64,000 nt of DNA from contig VTFK01000653.1 in NCBI GenBank assembly GCA_009617715.1, positions 1-64,000 of the forward strand, given 5' to 3'. A model generated the notes under the pieces. That model did no database searches. It was not told the origin of the DNA and was given only the letters and a program-made list of their open reading frames with translations. Shown one piece after another: positions 23,943 through 36,900 of this stretch; positions within the stretch are counted from its first letter, which is position 1, and each line of letters opens with the position of its first letter. A program made the translations under genes and the position numbers. This DNA is from Plectrocnemia conspersa (Eukaryota; Arthropoda; Insecta; Trichoptera; Polycentropodidae).

Positions 23943-25173
23943 TTATGGACACTCAAAAAGGTCATTTCAGAAAAAAATCAACGAGGACAACATTTCCAAT
24001 GAGGACAATCCTCCTCAAGGAGGGCATCTGGTCATCTTAGTATTTATAAAGACTAGCCAGTATTTATATTATATGCTCTGTATTTTAACCTCAAGTTAAG
24101 TTTTATATTGACAGATGGTCAGCATAATAATACATTATCATTAATAAGGTATTTTTAGGGGCAATTTGTTTCGTTGGGCTCGCAACATTATCAGATGTCA
24201 ACACAACAAGCCAAGCGTGCTTGTCGTTATTCCCGCTTCGTTCGTTGCCATGAATACATTTGCGTCCTACATACAATTAAATAGACTTGTTGAAAGTTAT
24301 TCATGAAGTGTTTAAGTTTCTGACACCAATTCTCGCTCGTACCTAACCTATCCAACAGTTTAAGTACGAGCGAGATACTTTATAATATATTTATAAAATA
24401 AGTAATTTATTGCCCATTTATGTTTATAAATGTTTTAATATATTTTTTTAATTCACATATTTTTATTCTGACCATAAGCTATTTTTATTCTAACCATTTG
24501 ATATTTATTCTGACTCTGCATAACATAAATAAGATTAGGTTGTTAATCGAAGACGCCATTTAATGAAAAACTATGAATCTTAATGAAATCAAAATATTAA
24601 AAAACGACTACTGACTGATACATTTTATTTTCAGTGAAATCATATAGAAATACATTTTTACCAGTAGATATATATTTTTACTAGTGAAAATATAATTTAT
24701 CTGGCAAGTGCTAGTAAAATGATATGATTTCAACTTTTCCATAAATTATGTCACAGGTTAAGAAGAAGGGAGGGTGTCAGCAGAATTATGACTGGCTGTT
24801 ACATGGGTCTTTTAAAAAATGTGACAAAGAATTTGTAATTGTTTATAAGTATTATAAGTAAGCCTAATGTATTTTTTTTTAAAATCTAAAAAAAAATATT
24901 GAATCTATCCCGTGTAAAACCAGAATTAAAAGCATTTGGCTATAAACTAGTAAAAATTAGCATAATTACAACAGTTTAAACCAGTTCATTAGACTATTAG
25001 CGTCTGTATGTTTTACTATCCCTCATAAATTTCCCGTCCCATCTCAGTGTCTCTCCGATCCCTTCGTCCACCTACAGTGTATATATATAGACTTTATGCA
25101 GTACACGTTTCATAGTGCTCCGAGCTTTGTGAGACTACTTTTTAGTTAAACAGTGTCACTTTTTTTAAACGAA

Positions 25174-25950
25174 AATGGCTTCCCGAGGATGTGTTATTTT
25201 TGCTATATTTGTGGCAATTGTACTGTAAAAAAATAACAAAGAAGCATTTAGATTTTGTAGAAAAAGTGTACTTTGCTTATTTTGACATGAAGCTAGGGGA
25301 TCAAGACAAACCTTGACCCCCCCCATACAGTTTGTTTGAATTGCGTGAAAGAGTCAGTAGTTTCGTGGTAAAAAGCAATCTTTTCGCTTTGGTATTCCAA
25401 TGGTTTGGAGGGAGCCAAATCATAGAGATAGCTTACTTTAGCAAAGTTTTAGACCGAAGAACAAAAATGAGATTTCTTATCTTAACATTTTGTTAGCAAT
25501 ATGACCTGTCACACATGGATCTGGAATACCTGTTCCATCCCCTCTAGATACACTAAAAAATATTTTAGACCATATTGAAACACTGCCCCAAACATACAGC
25601 CATGACGATAGTAGTGATTCATATGATCCTGGCAGCAATGATCTAAAACTTCTCACACAGTGCTAGTTAAATGATTAAGTCAGAGACTTACATCTTCCTA
25701 AGGAATCTGCAGAACTTTTAGGTTCCAGATTAAAAAAGAAAAAAATAATGGCACCTGCTACGTTTTATTGTTAAAATCTTGAGCTAATTCTTAACAAATT
25801 TTCATGTCCAGATCATAAATGGAAAATTTGGGGGCGACTGAAAAGTAATATCGATGATACATGGTCCTCAGAGTAGTTACAGCAAATTCCCATGTTTTCT
25901 GTGCAAATGGGATAGTCGTGCCAAAGAGCAGCATTGTATCAAGAAATTTT
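25174..25950 (+). pseudogene. decayed copy of a multi-copy arthropod gene family, function unknown
   Basis: Plus-strand frames give ordered protein-like pieces broken by stops and indels: MASRGCVIF, a KQSFRFGIPMVWREP block, GIPVPSPLDTLKNILDHIE, a DDSSDSYDPGS acidic stretch, LHLPKESAELLGSRLKKK and a DHKWKIWG piece. Order and composition resemble an often uncharacterised, repeated arthropod protein with an N-terminal Cys-rich segment that I have seen in several genomes, but I cannot name it. Stops in every frame make this copy non-functional. Confidence 0.55.
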
Positions 25951-27299
25951 ATCTTATTTATTCATAAATTGTAAACGTAGCAATATCCATATACATATAT
26001 ATATTAATTTTCAATAAAATATTCATATAGCTTGTGCAATTTTAGATTTTAAAATAGCAAATTAAAAAATAAATCAACTCAGAATTAAAATTATAAAATA
26101 AAACAAAAAATACAGATTTTACATAACATTTTCATCTATAATTTTGATTAATACAAAATAAAAACCTAACCTTACCTTAACGAAGTAAATATTTTAGTGT
26201 AACACGTCATAAATGTTTCGAACGTACTTGTAACAATACAGTTTTATTGATATTTGCTAGTGTAATCATAAATTAATTGTTTGATACATTTTAACTGGCC
26301 TAGATAGTGAATTTGTATTATACTAGTTAAAATTTCATTGTATTTTCTGAAAAATACACGTTGATGGTAACGTATATAATAATTGGTGAACTAAAAAAAT
26401 ATTGCACAATAATAATAACTTATCACCAAATAGCTGCTTTATATAAAAATAAAAGACTACAGCGTTCTGACTAATATAATTTCGAGAAAAATGGGGTAAG
26501 TGCTCTCCTTGAACTTTTGACAAAAACAGATCTTTCGTAGCGATACTAAAATCTTTGGTTTTGTCTAATACAGGGGTAGAAACCTTTCCATGATTGAAGG
26601 CCGCTTTAAGCTAACTGTAATCTAATAAGGACGCATTTAAGAAAAAATAGTAACAAATATACGTTTGTGGGGGCCTATTTATATATTTTATTATAATCAA
26701 GACTAAGTGGCACTCTGGTAACACTGACGTAACAGCAGTGGAGGATTAGATTTAAGAGTTTAGTTAGTCTTTATTCTAAAACACTCAAATTACTTTTGAC
26801 TTTGAAATTTGTCAAAATCGTATCTGATAATTTTAAGATTCAAATAATATGAATGAGTGAGGAACAAAATAAATAAATAAATATAATTTGTTTTGCAAAC
26901 TTTGTATTTATTCTAAAAGCCGCACTTAGGCATTAAAGCCACATACGTCCTGTAGGTTGAATGGTCCCTGCTCCTGGACTATTAAATATCTTATTATTTG
27001 TCTAATGCATACCTTTTTCAGACATGTACGCTTCCTGCTCGGAGGCAATATATGGGGCTGAATATTTTTTGTTATTAAAGTACGGTCCAAAGGTTTTACT
27101 ACTAATTGCTACACCCCTGTTGATATTTTTAATGGACCTCGGCGCGGAAATGCATAACTGGTCTATTGTTCTACGTTTTAAACCAACAGGCGTAGTAGAT
27201 AAAAAATGCTAGTGGAATATATCTTTAAATAGAAATTCGATTTTATATCATTAAAAAAAATGAACGTTCAAAATTGATCTTTCTGTTTGATTAAAAAAC

Positions 27300-27670
27300 C
27301 GCATTTATTTCCAATTTACTTATTATTACTTGTCGACCGTTTTCGTACTTTCCTGATTTTTTTATTTTTATGGATATATTATGTGCTTTGTAATCGACGG
27401 CGAATAGAAATCGTTGCTTGAGCAATAATTTATATGTAGCGCCATTTGAATGGGAAATGCTTTTATGTCCCTTTTATACCGCGAGCTCGGAAATCTCTTG
27501 AAACGTTTTACCCTTTAAGTACATCTTCGAAAAATGAACGTGTCGAAAACGGGGCGTTTGGGTCTCACGCGTGAGCATTTACACAATAAAACCCATTTCA
27601 GGGTTTCACTGGGTATTTCGCAGCCATTATGCGATATTTCACGTCGATAAATTGAGCCAAATAGAAAGTT
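27300..27670. promoter_or_regulatory. candidate regulatory island downstream of APC1
   Basis: A compact GC-richer block (words such as TCGACGGCGAATAG, TAGCGCCATTTGAAT and CACGCGTGAGC) with no open frame, just past the APC1 3' end. It could be a conserved non-coding element of the neighbouring homeobox locus. No direct proof. Confidence 0.25.
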
Positions 27671-27898
27671 ATAAAAAATATATTACATTTTTTTAATAGT
27701 TTATGAACATACTATTAAAACATTTATAATATTAATTTAAGTGTAGAAAACATAATATAATCGTTCAATACAAAAAAGCCAACGCCATCTCTTGATAATA
27801 AAAATAATTAAATATAAACGGTTTAGAACTTTGCTAATAATAAGATTCAAATCCGTACTAATTATTTAATAAAAAAGGAATCGAATGCAACACAGACA

Positions 27899-27904
27899 TT
27901 TATT
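27899..27904 (-). terminator. polyadenylation signal of APC1
   Basis: TTTATT on the plus strand (AATAAA on the minus) begins 32 nt past the APC1 stop codon, the only clear signal close to it. Confidence 0.7.
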
Positions 27905-27935
27905 CATAAAAATATACATTTATACACAAATTTAC

Positions 27936-30900
27936 TTATGAATTCCATATTCTAATGATATTTTGAATGCACGAGGAGTCTATATTCGAAATATCACTAT
28001 TTACAATCAAATTAATCAGATTTAAGTTACCGATAGCGACGTTATTACACAATAAGGCTTTCGGTATATCGTGATAAGTAACATACGTTGCTAATTTGTT
28101 CATATTTACATTGCTAAAATTATCCACGTTCTTCAAGTAGTTCTTTAAAGATGGAACGAGCTCTGGCTCCCATGAGTCCATAACGGTAGCCATTTTCTGC
28201 TTAATCGATAATGCGAATTCGTTGGAGAGTAACGGTTCGCTGCTGAGTATCGGTTCTTCCATGCTGTTTGGATCTTGATAATGTTTGTTGTTGTGACTCT
28301 CCATTTGACACATTAATATTTTGATCTGCCAAACGTGATGCGATTTTGGATTAAAAGACATTTCTTTTAAAATCTGGAAATCATAATAATTAATTATATT
28401 TATTTTGTATACGATTGTCCAAAACACTATTTTGCCACAATCAATTTATATATAAATTTAATTTGTCCTATAAGTCTTTGCAGTTAAAAACATATGTAAT
28501 GCAATTACAGGCATGCCATTAAATATAAAAAGTGGCAAATGTGGTTTTAAAAATATTTTCCAGGGAATATCTACGTAAATTAGGGTAGTCCTTAAAGGTT
28601 GTTAGTGAGGATATTAGGCTGCCATCAAAGCAGGTTCGAGATTACCGATACAGAAGCTAGTGCAAAAGCTCAACGTGTCGTCTACGTCAATTCAAAATTA
28701 GGAAAGGTGTTAATTTTTAGAATATCTCATAAATTGTCTAAGGAAAACCTTGCGCAGCGAATCTCAATATGATAATAATTAATGATTCTAGAACAGAAAG
28801 ATTTTTTTTTTGAGTCACATTGTTACTGAAGATGATAAGTGAATCCTTTACTTTAACATGCAACGTAAAAGGCAGTGGTTGGACGCTAATCAACCCCCAA
28901 TTCCAATCCCGAGAACAGAATTACACCCTGATAAAATAATGTTATGCGTTTGGTGGAATATAAAGGGCGTAATTCATTATGAGTTATTGGATTACAGGAA
29001 GACAATTACAACAGACACATAGTGTGGTCAGCTAATTTGTTTAAAAACGACTTGGACCGTAAAAAGAAAAGGGTAATTTTACACCAAGACAGTGCTTGCC
29101 CTCGTGTATCCTAGAAGACAATGGAAAAAGTCAATGGAATTTATTGGGAACTTATTTCTCATCTATTGTACTCTTCATGATATTGCTCCAAAATACTATC
29201 ATCTATTTATAGCTCTGCAACAATGTTTAGGTGGAAAAAAATATTTTACAAAAACGGATATAAAAAACGACATTAAAGAATTGATTGTTTCCAAAAGTAC
29301 ATTATTTTTCGAATCATATACAAAAAATTGATTAACACGTGGAGAATAATTGTAGAAAAATATGGAGAATATATAATTTTGTATAAGTATTACAGATTTT
29401 AATTATTAATTGCGGTTGCAAAATATATCAAAAAGTATAAAATAGTTTAAGAGAAGAAAAGCTATACCTTTAAAAGTGTCAACCAAATTGGAAGTATAAT
29501 TAGAGTATCTCGAATCACGCATTCGTATGTGACCATTGTTAAATGCTGTATAAATTCTCGTTCCTCCACTGTATTCTTATCACAGGCGCAATTCCTCTTT
29601 CCGCCTTCTCTCTCTTCACTACTCGGATTAGAAAAATAACAGTTGCTGCATATTCTGTTACTCGTAGAGTTGCCATGATTATCTTTAGCGTCTTCTCTCT
29701 CGCAAAAAGTCGCCGGATCGATCGTCGAATCTATCAGATAATGCTTAGCAAAGTTCACGACTGTTTGATCGCTAGAAAAAGCAAATATGTTTCTCAGTTT
29801 GGCGGACCAGACGTTCGTTTTCTCGGTTGTCAGCATTTGCGCCAAGAGACTTTGGAAGCCATGCGGATCTTCGAGGTACGACAGACAACCGGCTCTTTGC
29901 TTGATGTCGATGCAAGATATAGTTTGAAGCACGCACCTGAAATTTAATCAAGATTAATAATCGTACATTCGTGTTCAAAAAATATACAACAATGTCGTAC
30001 AATAGTTGATCCCAATTCATATCTCTCTTGAAGACGATCGGCCAATATCTGCCGTCTTCTATGTGCAGCTCTTTCAACGTGTGCAATTCGGGTAAAAGAC
30101 AAGGCGCTTTAATATTCACTACTTCGTTGGTCAGTTTTATGATTTTAATGTTTGCGTAACATAATGTTCCTGTTAATATATCGCGAGGTATGATCAGTCG
30201 TGGTTCGGTCGCTAAAACGTACAAGTGTCTAAAACGCTTGAAGGTGATATCTAAAATTAAAAAAAAAAAATTTATAATGACAAGCATTACAGTACATTTG
30301 TGATCAAGATCGACGTTTTATATTTTTTAATAATCGTGATAATTTTGAGTTTTACATACCTATTATCATTACTGTGCGTTGGGAATTTAGGGAAGAAGGC
30401 GCATATCATAGCGGCTATGCTCTCCGGCGATGTCGATAAAGTGTAGCGACCGGCTCCCAAGAACAATAAACCTAAAGCTGCGTGAACTGCCAGTTGAGAA
30501 CCGTACGTCAAAGAACTGGCCACGGAGCCAGCTCTGGATCTTTGCTGGCGGCACAAGCGCATTATTTGTAAATCGCCCGTTCCGGCCATGACCATGGCGG
30601 CACTTATCAGAATTAGATTCAAGCAGGTCTCGATGGTGCTCTTTCCGGCTAGTTCTCCGATGCTCTTTTGACCTAACCTAGTGAATTCTTTGGCGTAGAG
30701 CAATATCGTGTTGCAAGCGTCCTCGTTGGCAGAACCAGCGAAACGGAGTCCTATGGAGAAGCAAGCTCCGGCCACTATATTGCAGTATACTTGACTGAAA
30801 AGTTATAATACATGTGTGTAAGGAAAAAATATAATGATATACTAAAAAATATTATAATTTAATACTTCATTGCTTCATAATCGATGTGTGCTTCTGTAGG

Positions 30901-33900
30901 TTTGACGAAGCAGTACGGTTTAACGGACTGCGGAACGTAATTTTCCACCCATTCTTCAGTTGGTTCGATTGAATCCCATAAAATCAATCCTTGAAAAATC
31001 ATAATTAATGTGAGATTAGCTAGGTTTACTGTAAGGGCTTTACGAAGATAGTATAATCTTTTATTTGTGGGGATCATGTGCTACGCCTAGGGATTGCAAT
31101 ATCGGTAATACTGATGTTGGGGAAAAAATTAACCTTCAGTACTACCGGTATTACAGAATTAAATACCGGTAGTACCGAAAATGATTTTTTTTTAAAATCT
31201 GTACAAGTTATTTGTTGAAAACGATATCTTTATGGCTTAGAACTACGAAAAAGGCGATGCTCATTTTGCTTAAAAGCAGAAGTGGAAAATAAAGTTATGC
31301 TTATTGTATGGAATTAAGCTAGTTGTTTTATAAAAAAAGTAGTGATAGTTCAAGGAGGCGGAAATATAGGCTAACCCTATTTATGGGAAAAATCCCACCG
31401 GCAGATATTTTAGCGAAATTTAAAAATAAAAAAATTAACGATATTTTTGTACGATAAAAGGAATACATTTGCTTTATCTCAAGCAAGTCTAATGGTACCT
31501 AGCAGTTCCCAGTAATTCTGTTATGTAACAGAGGTTACATAACAGAATTAAATTTATTTAATCGAAGAAAATCGCAGTTATTATTGTAAATGATCGCATC
31601 AATTTTTTGTGATAAGGATGGCTGGCGAAGTGAAAATAAAAGTAAGTATTGCAAACACGAAATTCTTTCTAATATTTGTACAGTAACTCCATTCAGATAC
31701 GTTTTCAACCAAATAGTCCACAGAATATGCTTCACTTGACATAGGTGTTAAATATTAGCTATAATTAAGTTTCAATAATTAAATTTAAATAAAATATGTA
31801 TTTGAAAAATTGGTGCGAAATGTTTTTTAAAAAAAAAAACCTTTTCATTGGAAAATATAAATTATATCGAAACAATAATTGCCAGTGTACATCAATGCTT
31901 TGGCTTTGCTAATCAATAAACACGGTGAATCATACGAGTAGTATTGGATTATTTTTTCAGGCGATTAATTAAAATAATAATAATAATACCGGTATTGTCT
32001 GTTTTTCTCTTGGCAATACCAGTATTATTGCAATTCCTAGCCACACCAAACCGCTTGTTTCTGAAAACCCGCAAGAAAAGTTTTGGTTCTGAGAACCCCC
32101 TTTCCTCTTCCCTCTTGACCGGATAACCGGCCGCCCTTACCGAAGGGTTTAAATCTACATACGATAATACACTGATTGTATGAAGAAGATGCTCTTGATT
32201 CAGGAGAAGGAGGGACATTCTTACCTCTGGCTATAACCCTCAGTAGCAGCAAATCCGGTCTTACAAAATCCAGTAAATAATGCGTCAACGGTGGAGCTAA
32301 CCATTTAGCCACTTCGGTATTGCCGCTTTTCAAATACAACATCCCCAACGCTAGAGTAGCTCCCGGGGCAGTCACGTCGACGTTCACAGTAGGACCTTCG
32401 CGTATTTGAAACGACGGAAGCTTATACTTTTCCTTCTGGGCGCCTTTAAAGTATTTCCATTAGTATTTTAAATATTTAACTCTAAAATAAAAACATTTCT
32501 GATACATACCCGTCAATGGCCTCTTGTTGCCGCCGAGCATGTAATGCCGCAGCGTTGACGTCAGATGATGTGGAGCCGTTTTATAAGCGCCCAAACAAAC
32601 CAAACCCAAGCCTAAACCTGCCGCTAAAGAATAACCTTCCCGCTCGCTGGAATTCTCCATTTCTGGACCTGGAGGTCTTCCGATTTCGCTCAGTAAAACT
32701 TGAGTTATGTGGGTGTGAGCCGTTCTCTGATAGAGCAACCCGACGCCTAAGAGAGCAGCTACTTGGATGTTCTGCGGAATGTCTAATTCGATGGACGTTG
32801 GAGGTAGAAGCGCTTCCACATGGATTCCCATCAGTTTAGTGGTGGAGATGTCCATCGTTCCTCGGTAAGTTGATGCTATTCCGAGCAAGAGACCGACGCT
32901 GGTCATCTCGTGACATTTTACCAGATACTCGTATACGTCCATAAAAGCCATGTCTTTTAAATGTCCATTTAGGCCTAGCGCCATTAAAAAGCCGGCGTGT
33001 TCATACAGCATATCGACGGTTCCTTGCTGAAAAATAATTAAGGTATACATATTTTATATAAGTGCAATTTCATAATTAAAACACACCTTTGGCTTATTAT
33101 AAACGATCCAAGCCGAATCTATTTTGGTGGAACCCATCGGTACGAGCTTCAGACCAGCCGCTACCCCGTTGTGAAAAAGTGGCCAAGCGGAATAATGCGG
33201 CGGAACTTCGATTCGAGATAATTCGATGGTGGCATTCCTGGGTGGCGCTCGTCCCGTTGTACAGAGCTTAGGAATATGCAACGGCTCTGTCACGACACAC
33301 GGAACAGAACGTAATGTTACCATGCCTCTGAAATAATATTATTAAATAAATAAAAAAGTTGAAGAGATATTTAATTAATTTAAGAAATACCTTCCGACGG
33401 GCAAAGCCATCGTTCTGGTGCAAAGTGCGTATAAGTGCCTTTCTTGTTCTTCGATGAAGTCGTGATCAGAGACTTCGGGTCTCTGTGTGAGAGCTATCGT
33501 GACAGGAATTGAAGATTGTAACAGGTTGCACATTTCGGTGACTCTAAAACGAATATTATTTATTGTAATGTGTATACATTGTCACTCAGATTCGATACAC
33601 GTGGTATAGTGGATTTTTTTTCAAATTTTGTTATTTATCTGAAAGATTTTTGAAATCACAATCGTAATTTCGGAATACCCAAGAATTTTATGAGTGACTA
33701 TGTAGATTTTTAAAAACCATTAGCGGTAATTACAATAATAAAAACTATTTACCTTTATTTATTCATGATCTTAGAGACAAGCACATTGCATAGTAGTATT
33801 ATTATTTTATTTCTCAACTTATGGTAAGCGACCATAACGGTTTTGCTTATAAAGGGCCACCCAGAAAACATACAATTGCTTCAATAGATGGGTTGTATAT

Positions 33901-36900
33901 GATTTTTTTTATACTTATCTTAATTCCCACAAATTGATGGATAAACACAACCACCCATCAAATTGATGGATAAACATAGGTGCTAATTTAATTCTTTTAA
34001 ATTTATTTAACTTGAACAAGAGTTATATATATATACATATAAAAATATTATTATAAGTGAAATGGTAAAGGGAATGAAATAAAAATAATATATTCAACTA
34101 TTCAGAAAATTTTTACAAGCATATTTAATTTTCTTAGTACCAGGGCTGTGGAGTCGTTAAAAAAAAACACGACTCCGACTCCGATTCCGATATTTACCAA
34201 CAACACGACTCCACTCCGACTCCGACTCAAAAAAGTTTAATTTTATCAGGTATTTTTGGTGTTTTTCTACACGTTTAATATTCATACGCTATACACATTA
34301 ATTATTACGCAATTAAAAATTCATAAATTTGATAATTAAAAAAAATGCTCGGAGTCGCTCATTTTTCACGACTCTGACTCCGACTCCAACTCCGGCCAAA
34401 ACACCACGACTCCAACTCCGACTCCGACTCCACAGCCCTGCTTAGTACACATTCCATCGGGGCTGTGGAGTCGTTGGAAATGTTTCCCGACTCTGAATTT
34501 AAAAATTTCGATAAGATAATCTTGGGATATTAAATTTATTTTTAATTATTTTATTTATTTTCAAGTAAATAACAATAAAGATGAAAGAATAAAAAATAAT
34601 TAATAATTTTTGGTATACAATTTACTTGATTTTTCTATATATATTAGAAACGTTGTCGAGTTCTGAATTTTTATGACGAGATGCGAGTCAGATGATGTGT
34701 TAGCGAATTAGGTGTGAAAGTAATTAGTAAATACATACTATTTCGAATATGTAAATATGACTAGTGTAGAAAGATGATCCTGGATGGCATTCGCTTGGAT
34801 TAGTGCCGTGCCATTGTATCTATGGTGGCCGGTTGGCTGTTGTGTTGGTTGGTATTTGATTAAGTGCATAATAGCTTTTGTTTACTTCGTATTATTGACT
34901 TAAAACGCATGGCGCACAACGAACAATTAAGAAATTATTGGTCGGGGTAAAAAGGGTTAAAAAGGAGTCAGAGTCGGTCGATTTTTTACGACTCCGACTC
35001 CGACTCCACAGCCCTGGTATATAGCGATTAGATTTTCAAAAATAAATTACCGAAAAAATCGGAAACCGGTTAAATTGATGGGTGCCGGGTGATTATAGTG
35101 TTAATAGGCAGTATTTAACAATACGACCATTAGCCTTTTCTCCAATATGTCACATCAACATTGGATTCAGCTCAGACATTTAAAGAGAAGAGAGCGATTG
35201 ACTGTGATGATGTTGAAATTTACCTGTGATCTTCGGGGAAGCGTAACCTCAATATCTTCGTATCGATATATTCTAGTCCAGTGTTTTTCTCACTATCCAC
35301 TGGCTTATGAGGCACAGGTAAATGATCCAGATTGTATTCTTTCATTTGCGTGAATGAATTTTCCTTCATGGATCCTTCTAAAAGCATAATTAATTAGCGT
35401 CTTTAAACATAACGTCAACGTCATAAAGCATACCTTCGTTATTGGATGATCCTTGTTTGCTAGTCAACTTCGCTTGCAAAGCGAGATCTTCCCTCATGAT
35501 CAGCGAGTACGCCTGATATGGCCAATTTTCTGGCGGATTTGCCTTGCACTGCGACAGAGTGTTGAGGAGGTACAAGCTGATGGAGAGCGGTAATGTCTGA
35601 ATCTCGCGCAACGTATAACCTTTATCGCACACCATAAGAACTGCTTTTTGTTCAACAGTGTAAGAAGTAGATTTTACACGACTATGAAGCGGAGTACTGC
35701 AAGCGTAAGTGTTATCCTTTAATAATGTCTGAATATGACCGGGCGTTCCGTTGGCTATTAGACCGATGATCTAAAAATTAAGAATATATCAATAAAATTA
35801 CTTGAATAAATTATCTAAAAATAAGTATTTTTTCTTTGTATTAGAAACAATCGACGATTCAATGCAATAATGCACCGGCTTATACCGTAGCATGCTCAAT
35901 ATATATTTTTACATACAAATTAGAAGGTATTAAATTCTTAGCCAAAAATACTAAAACTAGTACTAACCTCAACAATATCGCGACTGATAATATTGACATT
36001 ATTTAAAAACGGATAAGGCACATTGATATTTTTGCCTCGCATCAGCAAAAATATATGTTGATATATGTTTGGAGGTATCGTATAAAAATATACAGGAGCC
36101 GGCAGTCTCTTGATATCGCTTTCCGATATTTGCCGCTGAGCGTTCGTCGTATTCAAGTGACACACATCCGGAAAGTCTTTCCAGTAATGAACTAAGTACG
36201 ATTCTAATCTCAAATCAATGCATATCTGATACAAAAACTGTGCCAAAGGCTGTAGTTCGTCAATCAGCAAAACGTTCAGTTTCAATTCTTCATATAGTAA
36301 ATGCAGTGAGAAGAATATTTGTAACGTGTGTGAAAATAGAAGCGAACTATAGTTAAAGTTAACATGAGTCGGATTATCTTGGTTCGACGTGTCCATATCA
36401 GCGGAGTTCCTCTGAGACTTCCCGAATCTTGTGAATTTGTGTACGGTCGAGTTTATGTTATCCGATGACGATTCCTTCCGAGCTTTCAGATTTAGCATCG
36501 TAGCCAAAGAGCCGCCGAACGATATGTGATGTCCCGAATTGAGTAAGTATTCCCAATCGTCATGTTTTCCGTCACAGGACGTCTTTTGTTTTTTAGGTAC
36601 GATTTCTACGGGGCCGACGTCTGGTTGCTTCGTCAGCTCTAGTCTGGAAATGTCGTAACCCAACAAGCTGAAGATCAATGAGACGAACATGGACCATTCT
36701 AATTTGGCGCATAAATCTTGAGTTCCGGGAGTGTTCCGTACACCATACCATTTTGCAATGACCTATAAAAATAAAAAAATCCATTATATATTTTAATTTA
36801 GGTTATTTCTTAGATTGAAATTAAATTTAGTATATATATATATTATAGTGAAGTTATATTTTCATTGGAGTTTCAGTGAAATCATATCCGAATACATATT

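Larger units (their letters stand above)
12000..27890. other. long gene-poor region between the homeobox and APC1 genes
   Basis: I see no convincing spliced or intact gene here. The region is AT-rich with dispersed repeats, MITEs, a LINE fragment, a foldback element and one decayed repeat gene (all listed separately). Several GC-richer blocks without open frames stand out: about 12230-12580, 14480-14870, 17450-17840, 22880-23360 and 27300-27670. Confidence 0.6.

Noticed and set aside
29543..29947. 134-aa plus-strand ORF
   Set aside because: It is antisense to APC1 exon 16, which is supported by conserved sequence and splice phases.
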